In this document: piece after piece, positions 7,384 to 13,386 of the stretch
How positions within the stretch are numbered: position 1 is the stretch's first letter
Layout: each line of letters opens with the position of its first letter
Origin: an uncultured Actinomyces sp.
GTDB taxonomy: Bacteria > Actinomycetota > Actinomycetes > Actinomycetales > Actinomycetaceae
Assembly: GCA_900556405.1 (NCBI GenBank)
Contig: USPB01000012.1
Span: 1-16,964 of the forward strand
Length of the DNA: 16,964 nt
Direction of reading: 5' to 3'
Program-made: the position numbers and the translations under genes
Notes under the pieces: generated by a model
The model's database searches: none
Told to the model about the DNA's origin: nothing
What the model saw: the letters and a program-made list of their open reading frames with translations, nothing else

Positions 7384-8678
7384 TGGCATCCGATAACTTT
7401 GTGGAGGGACCGTACTTCGGTGATTTTGGCGGCCGCTTCGTCGCCGAGTCCCTCATGGGACCCCTCGAAGAGGTTGAAGCCGCGTGGAAGCGCCTGTGGC
7501 GTGACCGGTCGTTCCAGCGCCGCCTGCGCGATCTGTTCCTGAACTACGCGGGACGTCCCTCCTTGTTGACGGAGGCTCCCCGTTTTGCTGCCGACTTGGG
7601 TGGCGTGCGTGTCTTCCTCAAGCGCGAGGACCTGAACCATACGGGGTCGCACAAGATTAACAACGTGCTGGGGCAGGCGTTGCTCACCAAGGAGCTGGGA
7701 AAGACTCGTGTCATTGCGGAGACCGGCGCGGGACAGCACGGCGTGGCCACGGCGACGGCCGCGGCGCTTCTTGGCCTGGATTGCACGATCTACATGGGCC
7801 GCGAGGACACGGAGCGCCAGGCCCTGAACGTCGCACGCATGCAGATGCTGGGTGCCGAGGTCATCGCTGTGACTGCGGGTTCGGCGACCCTCAAGGATGC
7901 GATCAACGAGGCTTTCCGTGACTGGGTGACCAACGTTGAGACGACCAACTACATCTTCGGTACCGCCGCGGGTCCGCACCCGTTCCCTGAACTCGTGCGC
8001 GATCTCCAGCGTGTCATTGGCGATGAGGCGCGTGCTCAGCTGCTCGCTGCTGAGGGACGCCTGCCCGACGTGGTGGTCGCTTGCGTGGGTGGTGGCTCCA
8101 ACGCCATTGGCTCGTTCACCGCGTTCATCGATGATCCGAGTGTCGACCTCCTTGGCTGCGAGGCTGCGGGCGATGGTTTTGAAACGGGGCGTCATGCCGC
8201 TTCTATCACGGCCGACGAGGTGGGCGTGCTTCACGGCGCGCGTACGTTCGTCCTCCAGGAGCGTGACGGCCAGACGAAGGCCTCGCACTCGATTTCCGCC
8301 GGCCTCGACTACCCGGGTGTCGGCCCGGAGCACGCGTGGTTGGCGCGGACGGGGCGCGCCTCGTACATGCCGATTTCTGATGCCGAGGCGATGGAGGCGT
8401 TCCTGCATCTGTCCCGCACCGAGGGCATCATTCCCGCCATCGAGTCCTCCCATGCCCTGGCTGGCGTCCGCAAGTGGGCGTTGGCCAAGGCCGAAGCGGA
8501 AGGCCCATTTGAACCGGGGGAGGAGCCAATCGCCATCGTGACCGTGTCTGGGCGCGGCGACAAGGACGTGGATACCGCATCGCGGTGGTTCGGCTACGGA
8601 CAAGCGAAGCTGCAGGTCATCGACCCCAGTGCCGGGCCGTCGGGCGTCGCCGTCCTGGATCAAAACGAGGAGAAGTGA
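7383..8678 (+). CDS. trpB: Tryptophan synthase beta chain
   Basis: TrpB is the PLP-dependent subunit that condenses indole with serine to make tryptophan. Lys91 in the motif HTGSHKINN is the expected PLP Schiff-base lysine. ETGAGQHGVATATAA, GREDTERQALNVARM, the phosphate-binding CVGGGSNAIGS and the C-terminal SGRGDKD are all present. At 431 residues it is longer than the usual 390-410, mainly through a C-terminal tail of about 30 residues beyond GRGDKD. Two adjacent starts are possible, GTG 7380 and ATG 7383. The ATG is preferred because GGAAGGA at 7371-7377 lies five bases upstream of it, and it overlaps the trpC stop by one base (TGATG). trpA follows after one base, consistent with equal production of the two subunits. 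Confidence 0.96.
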   Translation: MASDNFVEGPYFGDFGGRFVAESLMGPLEEVEAAWKRLWRDRSFQRRLRDLFLNYAGRPSLLTEAPRFAADLGGVRVFLKREDLNHTGSHKINNVLGQALLTKELGKTRVIAETGAGQHGVATATAAALLGLDCTIYMGREDTERQALNVARMQMLGAEVIAVTAGSATLKDAINEAFRDWVTNVETTNYIFGTAAGPHPFPELVRDLQRVIGDEARAQLLAAEGRLPDVVVACVGGGSNAIGSFTAFIDDPSVDLLGCEAAGDGFETGRHAASITADEVGVLHGARTFVLQERDGQTKASHSISAGLDYPGVGPEHAWLARTGRASYMPISDAEAMEAFLHLSRTEGIIPAIESSHALAGVRKWALAKAEAEGPFEPGEEPIAIVTVSGRGDKDVDTASRWFGYGQAKLQVIDPSAGPSGVAVLDQNEEK

Positions 8679-8679
8679 C

Positions 8680-9489
8680 ATGACGCGTGCACCCCATTCA
8701 GCCGTTGCCATTGATGCTGCCCGTCAGCGTGGCGACGCGGCTCTCATCGGCTATCTTCCCGTCGGCTTCCCGTCTGTCGAGGATTCGATTCGCGCGGGCA
8801 AAGTACTGGCGGATTGCGGCGTTGACGTCATCGAACTCGGCTTCCCCTACTCGGATCCCGGAATGGATGGCCCGACGATCCAGCGAGCGACCGTCGCTGC
8901 TCTCGAGCGTGGTACCCACCTCGAGGATCTCTTCCACGCGGTGGACGAGCTGACCTCGTACGGAATTTCGACCTGCTCGATGACCTACTGGAATCCGGTT
9001 GAGTGGTGGGGCGTTGAGCGTTTCGCAAAGGATTTTGCTGCCGTGGGCGGTTCCGGCCTCATTACCCCTGACCTGCCGCCCGAAGAGGGCGCACAGTGGG
9101 AGGCCGCGTCGGATAAGTACGACCTGGAACGCATCTACCTGAGCGCCCCCTCCTCTCCCGAGCACCGCCTCAAGTTGATCGCCGCGCACTCGCGTGGCTG
9201 GGTGTACGCGGCCTCGTCGATGGGCGTCACGGGCGCGCGTGCGGCTGTTGGCGCGCATGTCGCTGACGTTGTCGCGCGTACTCGCGCCGCTGGTGCCGAG
9301 CGCGTGTGCGTGGGCCTGGGCGTATCCAATGGCGCGCAGGCCCGCGAGATCGGCGCATATGCGGACGGAGTTATCGTCGGTTCCGCGCTGGTGAAGACGC
9401 TCTTCGACGACTCGATCGACCGTGGTCTGAAGGCTCTGGGTGAGCTTGCCACCGAACTGAAGGCCGGCGTCAGCGGGGCCCGCGCGTGA
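8680..9489 (+). CDS. trpA: Tryptophan synthase alpha chain
   Basis: TrpA cleaves indole-3-glycerol phosphate to indole, which passes through a tunnel to TrpB. The 269-residue TIM-barrel protein shows VIELGFPYSDPGMDGP, in which Glu52 and Asp63 are the catalytic pair, spaced as in the enteric Glu49/Asp60. GLITPDLPPEE, the loop-6-like SSMGVTGAR and the phosphate-binding VGLGVSNGAQ and DGVIVGSAL blocks are also present. The start is ATG 8680, with GAGGAGAAG at 8667-8675 upstream. An in-frame extension back to 8629 would overlap trpB and lacks family similarity. The stop overlaps the GTG start of lgt (GTGA), so tryptophan synthesis and lipoprotein modification are co-transcribed here, as in several actinobacteria. 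Confidence 0.96.
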   Translation: MTRAPHSAVAIDAARQRGDAALIGYLPVGFPSVEDSIRAGKVLADCGVDVIELGFPYSDPGMDGPTIQRATVAALERGTHLEDLFHAVDELTSYGISTCSMTYWNPVEWWGVERFAKDFAAVGGSGLITPDLPPEEGAQWEAASDKYDLERIYLSAPSSPEHRLKLIAAHSRGWVYAASSMGVTGARAAVGAHVADVVARTRAAGAERVCVGLGVSNGAQAREIGAYADGVIVGSALVKTLFDDSIDRGLKALGELATELKAGVSGARA

Positions 9490-10445
9490 AGACCCTCGTC
9501 GCTGTCGGCATCCCATCGCCTTCGCAGGGTGTCTGGCACCTCGGCCCGATCCCGCTGCGCGCCTACGGCATCATCATTGCCATCGGCATGGTCATCGGCG
9601 TCTGGTGGACCGCTCGCCGTTACCGTGCTCGCGGAGGAAATCCTGACACGCTCTACGACGTGGCCCTCTGGGCGATTCCGCTCGGAGTTGTGGGTGCGCG
9701 GATTTATCACGTCGTCACGTCCCCGGATGCCTACTTTGGCCCGGGTGGTAATCCGATGCTTGCCTTCCAGATTTGGCGCGGTGGCCTCGGTATTTGGGGT
9801 GGCGTCGCCTTCGGTGCGCTGGGTGCATTTATTGCCGTCAAGCGTGCGGGCGTGCGCTTCGGCCCGATTGCTGATTCTTTGGCTCCGGCGCTGCTCGTTG
9901 CGCAGGCCATCGGGCGGTGGGGAAACTGGTTTAACCAAGAGCTCTTCGGCGCTCCGACAACAATGCCGTGGGGACTTCAGATCGACGTGGCCCACATGCC
10001 CGCCGGGTATCCGGCAGGCACTTTGTTCCACCCGACGTTCCTCTACGAGTGCCTGTGGAACCTTGCCGCAGCCGCTTTTATCGTGTGGCTCGATCGTCGT
10101 CACCGCTTCGCTGGTGGCCAGGTGTTCGGTCTGTACCTGATGGCGTACACAGCGGGACGCAGCTGGATCGAAATGCTGCGCATCGATGATGCGCACAGAG
10201 TTCTTGGTCTGCGCCTCAACGTGTGGACGTCCCTGCTCGTGTTCGCGCTCGGTGTGCTTGTGTTCGTCGTCGCTGATCGGCTGGGACGCTCGACGACCGT
10301 CGATCCGCACGACGGCGAATCCGCGGCGGATGACGAGCAAGCGGAGGACCAGGCTGCCCCCGAAGACAGTGACGCTGACGATATTGTTGGTGCTGGCGTG
10401 AGTGAGGAAGAGTCCGCCGACGAGAGCACTCTCGAGTCGTTCTGA
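9486..10445 (+). CDS. lgt: Prolipoprotein diacylglyceryl transferase
   Basis: Lgt transfers a diacylglyceryl group from phosphatidylglycerol to the lipobox cysteine of prolipoproteins in the cytoplasmic membrane. The 319-residue protein has about seven membrane segments and the signature GRWGNWFNQELFG (Arg144, Asn147 and Glu152 matching Arg143, Asn146 and Glu151 of E. coli). The IWRGGLGIWGG, HPTFLYECLWN and GRSWIEMLRID blocks are also present. A hydrophilic acidic tail of about 45 residues (from about 275), rich in Asp, Glu, Ala and Ser, follows the last membrane segment and is probably disordered; such tails are common in actinobacterial Lgt. The GTG start overlaps the trpA stop. No strong ribosome site is seen, so translation is likely coupled. 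A hairpin terminator follows. Confidence 0.96.
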   Translation: MKTLVAVGIPSPSQGVWHLGPIPLRAYGIIIAIGMVIGVWWTARRYRARGGNPDTLYDVALWAIPLGVVGARIYHVVTSPDAYFGPGGNPMLAFQIWRGGLGIWGGVAFGALGAFIAVKRAGVRFGPIADSLAPALLVAQAIGRWGNWFNQELFGAPTTMPWGLQIDVAHMPAGYPAGTLFHPTFLYECLWNLAAAAFIVWLDRRHRFAGGQVFGLYLMAYTAGRSWIEMLRIDDAHRVLGLRLNVWTSLLVFALGVLVFVVADRLGRSTTVDPHDGESAADDEQAEDQAAPEDSDADDIVGAGVSEEESADESTLESF

Positions 10446-10467
10446 TCCCGATCTTGGTCGTTTTTCT

Positions 10468-10493
10468 CCGCGCTGAGGTTCTACCTCAGGCGG
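10468..10493 (+). terminator. Hairpin after lgt, without a U-tract
   Basis: CCGC (10468-10471), a bulged G, CTGAGGT (10473-10479), loop TCT, ACCTCAG (10483-10489) and GCGG (10490-10493) form an 11-bp stem 22 bases after the lgt stop. No T-run follows; the only T-run (10461-10465) lies before the stem. It may be a U-less actinobacterial terminator or an RNA 3'-end stabiliser. Confidence 0.6.
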
Positions 10494-10519
10494 ATTCATG
10501 GGAATGATCACGTCGACCC

Positions 10520-10533
10520 GGAGGGGATCCTCC
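10520..10533. repeat. Short hairpin upstream of pyk
   Basis: GGAGG, loop GGAT and CCTCC form a perfect 5-bp stem at 10520-10533. It lies 23 bases upstream of the proposed pyk -10 element, in the -35/operator zone. It could be a regulator site or chance. Confidence 0.3.
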
Positions 10534-10556
10534 TCGTTCCAGCTGTGATTGGGCGG

Positions 10557-10562
10557 TAAACT
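10557..10562 (+). promoter_or_regulatory. -10 element for leaderless pyk
   Basis: TAAACT at 10557-10562 fits the actinobacterial TANNNT -10 pattern and ends seven bases before the pyk ATG at 10570. Transcription would begin at or within a base of the start codon. No Shine-Dalgarno sequence is present at the right distance, which agrees with a leaderless mRNA. The same hexamer occurs upstream of rpsA. Confidence 0.6.
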
Positions 10563-10569
10563 CTTATCT

Positions 10570-12015
10570 ATGCGTCGAGCTAAGATTGTCTGCACTATTG
10601 GACCTGCTACTGATTCTCCTGAGCAGCTCCAAGCGCTGGTGGACGCCGGCATGGATGTCGCGCGTATTAACCGGTCGCATGGAAAGGCTGAGGAACACGA
10701 GGCCGTTATTGAGCGCGTGAGGAAGGCGTCTGCGACGTCCGGTCGCGCGGTCGCTGTCCTGGTTGACCTCCAGGGCCCCAAGATCCGCCTGGAAACCTTC
10801 CAGGATGGCCCCCAGGAGCTCAAGATCGGTGACACGTTCACCATCACCACCCGTGATGTTCCCGGCACGAAGGAACTCGTCGGGACGACCTTCAAGGGGC
10901 TGCCCGGCGACTGTGCTCCCGGTGACCGCCTGCTGATCGACGACGGCAACGTCGCGGTCCGCGTCGTCGAGGTGACGGATACTGACGTCGTCACCCGCGT
11001 TGAGGTTCCCGGCATGGTGTCGGACCATAAGGGCCTGAACCTTCCTGGCGTCGCCGTGTCCGTCCCCGCACTGTCCGAAAAGGACAAGGAAGACCTGCGC
11101 TGGGGCATTGAGCAGGATGCTGACTTCATCGCGCTGTCCTTCGTGCGTTCCGCGCAGGACATCAAGGACGTCCACGAGATCATGGACGAGATGGGCAAGC
11201 GCATTCCGGTCATCGCCAAGATTGAAAAGCCGCAGGCCGTTGAGGCGCTGGAAGAGATCGTCGAGGCATTTGACGGCATCATGGTCGCACGCGGTGACCT
11301 CGGTGTTGAGATGCCCCTGGAAGCCGTGCCGCTGGTTCAGAAGCGCGCGATTGAGCTTGCTCGTATCGCCGCCAAGCCGGTTATCGTCGCGACGCAGGTC
11401 ATGGACTCGATGATCAAGAACCCGCGCCCCACGCGTGCCGAGGCCTCCGACTGCGCGAATGCCATCCTTGATGGCGCCGATGCGGTCATGCTGTCCGGTG
11501 AGACGTCGGTCGGTGCCTTCCCGATTGAGACCGTCCGTACGATGGCCGCCATCATCGAGTCGACGGAAGAAAACGGTGGTGAGCGCATCGCCTCGATCCC
11601 CGGTTTCTACGCTGATCGTGCGGGTGTTATCTGCGAAGCTGCCGCTCGTATCGCCGAGCACCTGGATGCCCGTTACCTGGTGACGTTTAGCCAGTCCGGC
11701 ACGTCGGCGCGTCTGCTCTCGCGCATGCGCCGTCCGATCCCGATGCTGGCGTTCACGCCGCTCGAGTCGACGCGTCGCCGCCTCGCGCTTTCCTGGGGTA
11801 TTCAGACCTACCGTGTTCCCGAGGTACAACACACGGACGACATGGTGTGGCAACTTGATCAGGTCGTGCAGTCCTCGCACCTGGCGGACATCGGTGATCA
11901 GCTCGTGATCGTTGCCGGTATGCCGCCGGGCATCGCTGGCTCCTCGAACATGCTGCGTATCCACGAAGTCGGAGATGAAGCCGACTATGCGATTGGCGGT
12001 CTGCGCCACGCGTGA
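10570..12015 (+). CDS. pyk: Pyruvate kinase
   Basis: Pyruvate kinase makes pyruvate and ATP from phosphoenolpyruvate and ADP at the end of glycolysis. The 481-residue protein has the complete A/B/C domain plan: RINRSHG near residue 32, DLQGPKIRL at 66-74, B-domain LIDDGN, IAKIEKPQA with catalytic Lys217, MVARGDLGVE, AKPVIVATQVMDSM, DGADAVMLSGETSVG, and a C-terminal domain with FSQSGTSARLL. In the 66-74 segment, Leu67, Gln68, Lys71 and Leu74 are the set associated with K+-independent pyruvate kinases; K+-dependent ones have Thr, Lys and Glu at the first three of these positions. The start is ATG 10570, since the conserved RAKIVCTIGP begins immediately; an in-frame ATG at 10549 would lie upstream of the proposed -10 element. 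It is monocistronic between the lgt hairpin and a strong terminator. Confidence 0.97.
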   Translation: MRRAKIVCTIGPATDSPEQLQALVDAGMDVARINRSHGKAEEHEAVIERVRKASATSGRAVAVLVDLQGPKIRLETFQDGPQELKIGDTFTITTRDVPGTKELVGTTFKGLPGDCAPGDRLLIDDGNVAVRVVEVTDTDVVTRVEVPGMVSDHKGLNLPGVAVSVPALSEKDKEDLRWGIEQDADFIALSFVRSAQDIKDVHEIMDEMGKRIPVIAKIEKPQAVEALEEIVEAFDGIMVARGDLGVEMPLEAVPLVQKRAIELARIAAKPVIVATQVMDSMIKNPRPTRAEASDCANAILDGADAVMLSGETSVGAFPIETVRTMAAIIESTEENGGERIASIPGFYADRAGVICEAAARIAEHLDARYLVTFSQSGTSARLLSRMRRPIPMLAFTPLESTRRRLALSWGIQTYRVPEVQHTDDMVWQLDQVVQSSHLADIGDQLVIVAGMPPGIAGSSNMLRIHEVGDEADYAIGGLRHA

Positions 12016-12026
12016 GATGCGTGAGT

Positions 12027-12071
12027 AGTGGGGGCCCTGGCGATGAGCCAGGGCCCCCACTGTTTTTGTTT
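12027..12071 (+). terminator. Intrinsic terminator of pyk
   Basis: A perfect 15-bp stem (12027-12041 with 12047-12061, loop GATGA) is followed by GTTTTTGTTT. It starts 12 bases after the pyk stop codon and has the classical stem plus T-run form. Confidence 0.95.
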
Positions 12072-12073
12072 CG

Positions 12074-12135
12074 TCACGTGGACAAAACGGGATTCGTGGA
12101 ATAAAGTACTCGGATACACGTTGAGACACGTGGAC
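12074..12135 (+). repeat. CACGT-type repeats around the promoter of the 71-aa gene
   Basis: CACGTGGAC occurs at 12075-12083 and again, identically, at 12127-12135. A related ACACGTTGAG at 12116-12125 is followed immediately by ACACGTGGAC at 12126-12135, so two copies lie exactly 10 bp apart on the same DNA face. The first copy overlaps the -35 element and the pair lies at about +3 to +22 of the predicted transcript. They could be operator sites. Confidence 0.45.
12079..12107 (+). promoter_or_regulatory. Sigma-70-like promoter for the 71-aa gene
   Basis: TGGACA (12079-12084) and TAAAGT (12102-12107) are separated by 17 bases, matching TTGACA and TATAAT at 5/6 and 4/6 positions. It starts just after the pyk terminator and points at the small gene. 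The predicted start near 12114 gives a leader of about 140 bases that contains a GCAGCA/TGCTGC stem (12162-12176). Confidence 0.6.
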
Positions 12136-12254
12136 GCCGCACCAACGACGGCGCGGCACATGCAGCAAAGTGCTGCTCGGCGTGCTCAGAAATGCCTGTG
12201 CGATCAAAGCATGTTTTCTGGGGCGCCCGAAGAGAAGAAGATGGAGGAAGAAAA

Positions 12255-12470
12255 ATGAATACGAACATCCGGACCGTGTCGGTCCACGATACTCTGTTTG
12301 GCCGTGTGGCCAACAACCTGGAGGTCGGCCAGCTCTCGCGCGCCGTTGAGCCCTGGTTTGCTGACTTCCACGATTCGAGGGTCAAGCAGGCTATCGCCGA
12401 TCTTGACGAGCCGGCCCGCAGGGGCGCGGCTGCCGAGTATCTCGGTCTCGAACTGAGCGTCGTGGCCTGA
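12255..12470 (+). CDS. Small protein of unknown function (71 aa)
   Basis: I do not recognise this protein. The ATG at 12255 has an excellent ribosome site, GGAGG at 12243-12247, seven bases upstream. The protein begins MNTNIRTVSVHDTLFGRVA, has no membrane segment, signal peptide or cysteine, and contains one tryptophan. It is mildly acidic, and the segment from about residue 24 to 64 looks mainly helical (SRAVEPWFADFHDSRVKQ, then an Ala/Glu/Arg-rich stretch). It is flanked by its own promoter and terminator, so it is an independent transcription unit between pyk and a tRNA gene. In-frame codons continue upstream to an ATG at 12192, but that start lacks a ribosome site. A 6-bp inverted repeat (12271-12285) lies in its first codons. 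That it is translated is likely from the signals; the function is unknown. Confidence 0.75.
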   Translation: MNTNIRTVSVHDTLFGRVANNLEVGQLSRAVEPWFADFHDSRVKQAIADLDEPARRGAAAEYLGLELSVVA

Positions 12471-12476
12471 GTCGAC

Positions 12477-12507
12477 AGGGGCCGACAAGCATTGCTTGTC
12501 GGCCCCT
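12477..12507 (+). terminator. Intrinsic terminator of the 71-aa gene
   Basis: A perfect 14-bp stem (12477-12490 with 12494-12507, loop ATT) begins six bases after the stop codon and is followed by a short pyrimidine stretch, TCTCC. The stem is very stable although the T-tract is weak. Confidence 0.85.
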
Positions 12508-12601
12508 TCTCCGTCTGCGGTTTTGATGTATCAATTGTGGTGCGCACGTCGCATATGCGCTGAAATGCCGGTACCATTAGGAGCACGTACTCCACTGGCG
12601 G

Positions 12602-12675
12602 TACCCCGAGTGGGATTCGAACCCACAACAAGCCGGGTTTGAGCCGACCGCCTCTGCCAGTTGGGCTATCGGGGC
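12602..12675 (-). tRNA. tRNA-Leu (anticodon CAA), short class I-like form
   Basis: On the minus strand, bases 12675 to 12602 fold as a 74-base tRNA. The acceptor stem is GCCCCGA with TCGGGGT (first pair G1-U72). T8 and A9 follow, then an 18-base D-arm region with GG at 18-19. The anticodon stem GTCGG/CCGGC holds loop CTCAAAC, giving anticodon CAA (complement of 12639-12641), which reads the leucine codon UUG. The variable loop is only TTGTT, and the T-arm is GTGGG-TTCGAAT-CCCAC. The discriminator is A73; CC but not the final A of CCA is encoded. The D-arm has the same length and pattern as E. coli tRNA-Leu, and A15 can pair with T48 as in Leu tRNAs. However, bacterial tRNA-Leu normally has a long variable arm, which is missing. 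The tRNA call is firm; the charging identity is inferred. Confidence 0.88.
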
Positions 12676-12693
12676 TTCGCGTGTGCGAGACCC

Positions 12694-12722
12694 ACAATAG
12701 AGCAGCTGAGCAAACCGATCAA
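12694..12722 (-). promoter_or_regulatory. Promoter of the tRNA-Leu gene
   Basis: On the minus strand TTGATC (complement of 12717-12722) and TATTGT (complement of 12694-12699) are 17 bases apart. The start would fall near 12687, about 12 bases before the mature 5' end at 12675. The element lies in the divergent gap before the response regulator gene. Confidence 0.6.
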
Positions 12723-12738
12723 ACTGAGGAATATGACA

Positions 12739-13329
12739 ATGAGTGAAGAGCAGGCTGAACCGCGTCGCGTCCTCGTCGCAGAAGACGAGGGGTTGATTCG
12801 TCTCGATATCGTTGAGACGCTCACCCAGGCGGGGTTCGAGGTCGTCGGCGAGGCCGCAGACGGTGAGGAAGCTGTCGAGCTGGCACTCGAGCTCGAACCC
12901 GATCTGTGTGTGATGGATGTCAAGATGCCGAAGATGGATGGCATCACCGCAGCGGAAAAGATCTTGCAGGAACTGTCGTGCGCCGTCGTCATGCTCACCG
13001 CCTTCTCGCAGACGGAGCTTGTCGAGCGCGCGCGAGACGCCGGTGCGATGGCTTACGTCGTGAAGCCGTTTAGCCCGGCCGACCTGATTCCCGCCGTTGA
13101 GATTGCACTGTCGCGTCACGCTGAGATCGAGTCGCTGGAGGACCAAATCGCCGATCTGTCTGATCGCTTCGAGACTCGTAAGCGCGTTGACCGCGCCAAG
13201 GGCCTGCTGATGAAGAACATGGGAATGAGCGAGCCTGAGGCCTTCCGCTGGATCCAGAAGACGTCGATGGATCGTCGTCTGTCGATGCGTGAGGTCGCTG
13301 ACGCGGTCATCAACCAGGTTGACGACTGA
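12739..13329 (+). CDS. pdtaR: ANTAR-domain response regulator (PdtaR type)
   Basis: This is a two-component response regulator whose output domain binds RNA; ANTAR proteins act by preventing transcription termination at paired stem-loops. The receiver domain (about residues 8-125) has the acidic pair Glu15/Asp16, phosphoacceptor Asp60 in MDVKMPKMDG, Thr87 and Lys109 in VVKPFSP. The ANTAR domain (about 130-190) has RKRVDRAKGLLMKNMGMSE and EAFRWIQKTSMDRRLSMREVAD, a good match to the family. It corresponds to mycobacterial PdtaR (Rv1626), which lies in the same polA-rpsA neighbourhood. The kinase (PdtaS) is not in the window. Two in-frame ATGs are close: 12733 and 12739. The second is preferred because GAGGA at 12726-12730 is eight bases before it, against two for the first. 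196 residues results. Confidence 0.94.
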   Translation: MSEEQAEPRRVLVAEDEGLIRLDIVETLTQAGFEVVGEAADGEEAVELALELEPDLCVMDVKMPKMDGITAAEKILQELSCAVVMLTAFSQTELVERARDAGAMAYVVKPFSPADLIPAVEIALSRHAEIESLEDQIADLSDRFETRKRVDRAKGLLMKNMGMSEPEAFRWIQKTSMDRRLSMREVADAVINQVDD

Positions 13330-13343
13330 GAATCGCGCATGCG

Positions 13344-13371
13344 AATGGGGAGGGTCACGACCCTCCCCATT
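13344..13371. terminator. Hairpin between convergent pdtaR and thioesterase genes
   Basis: AATGGGGAGGG (13344-13354), loop TCACGA, and CCCTCCCCATT (13361-13371) form a perfect 11-bp stem. It is followed on the plus strand by GCTGTTTCTT, so it suits pdtaR best, but its position between two convergent stop codons allows use from both sides. Confidence 0.85.
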
Positions 13372-13386
13372 GCTGTTTCTTGGCCC

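Noticed and set aside
7368..8711. A 447-codon minus-strand frame opposite trpB
   Set aside because: It lies antisense to a complete trpB with all catalytic motifs and has no motif of its own.
9135..11282. A 715-codon open frame on the minus strand across trpA, lgt and pyk
   Set aside because: It is antisense to three well-supported genes, crosses their boundaries and shows no recognisable domain; long antisense frames are expected at this G+C content.
10564..12207. A 547-codon minus-strand frame opposite pyk
   Set aside because: It is a codon-bias shadow of pyk, runs through the pyk terminator and shows no family motif.
12271..12285. GGACCG/CGGTCC inverted repeat in the first codons of the 71-aa gene as an operator
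   Set aside because: It lies in coding sequence, is short, and has no second copy; it could be chance at this G+C content.
12570..12605. Possible integration (att) site at the tRNA 3' end
   Set aside because: The repeated block is only six identical bases (9 of 10 with flanks), and there is no integrase or foreign-looking segment nearby.
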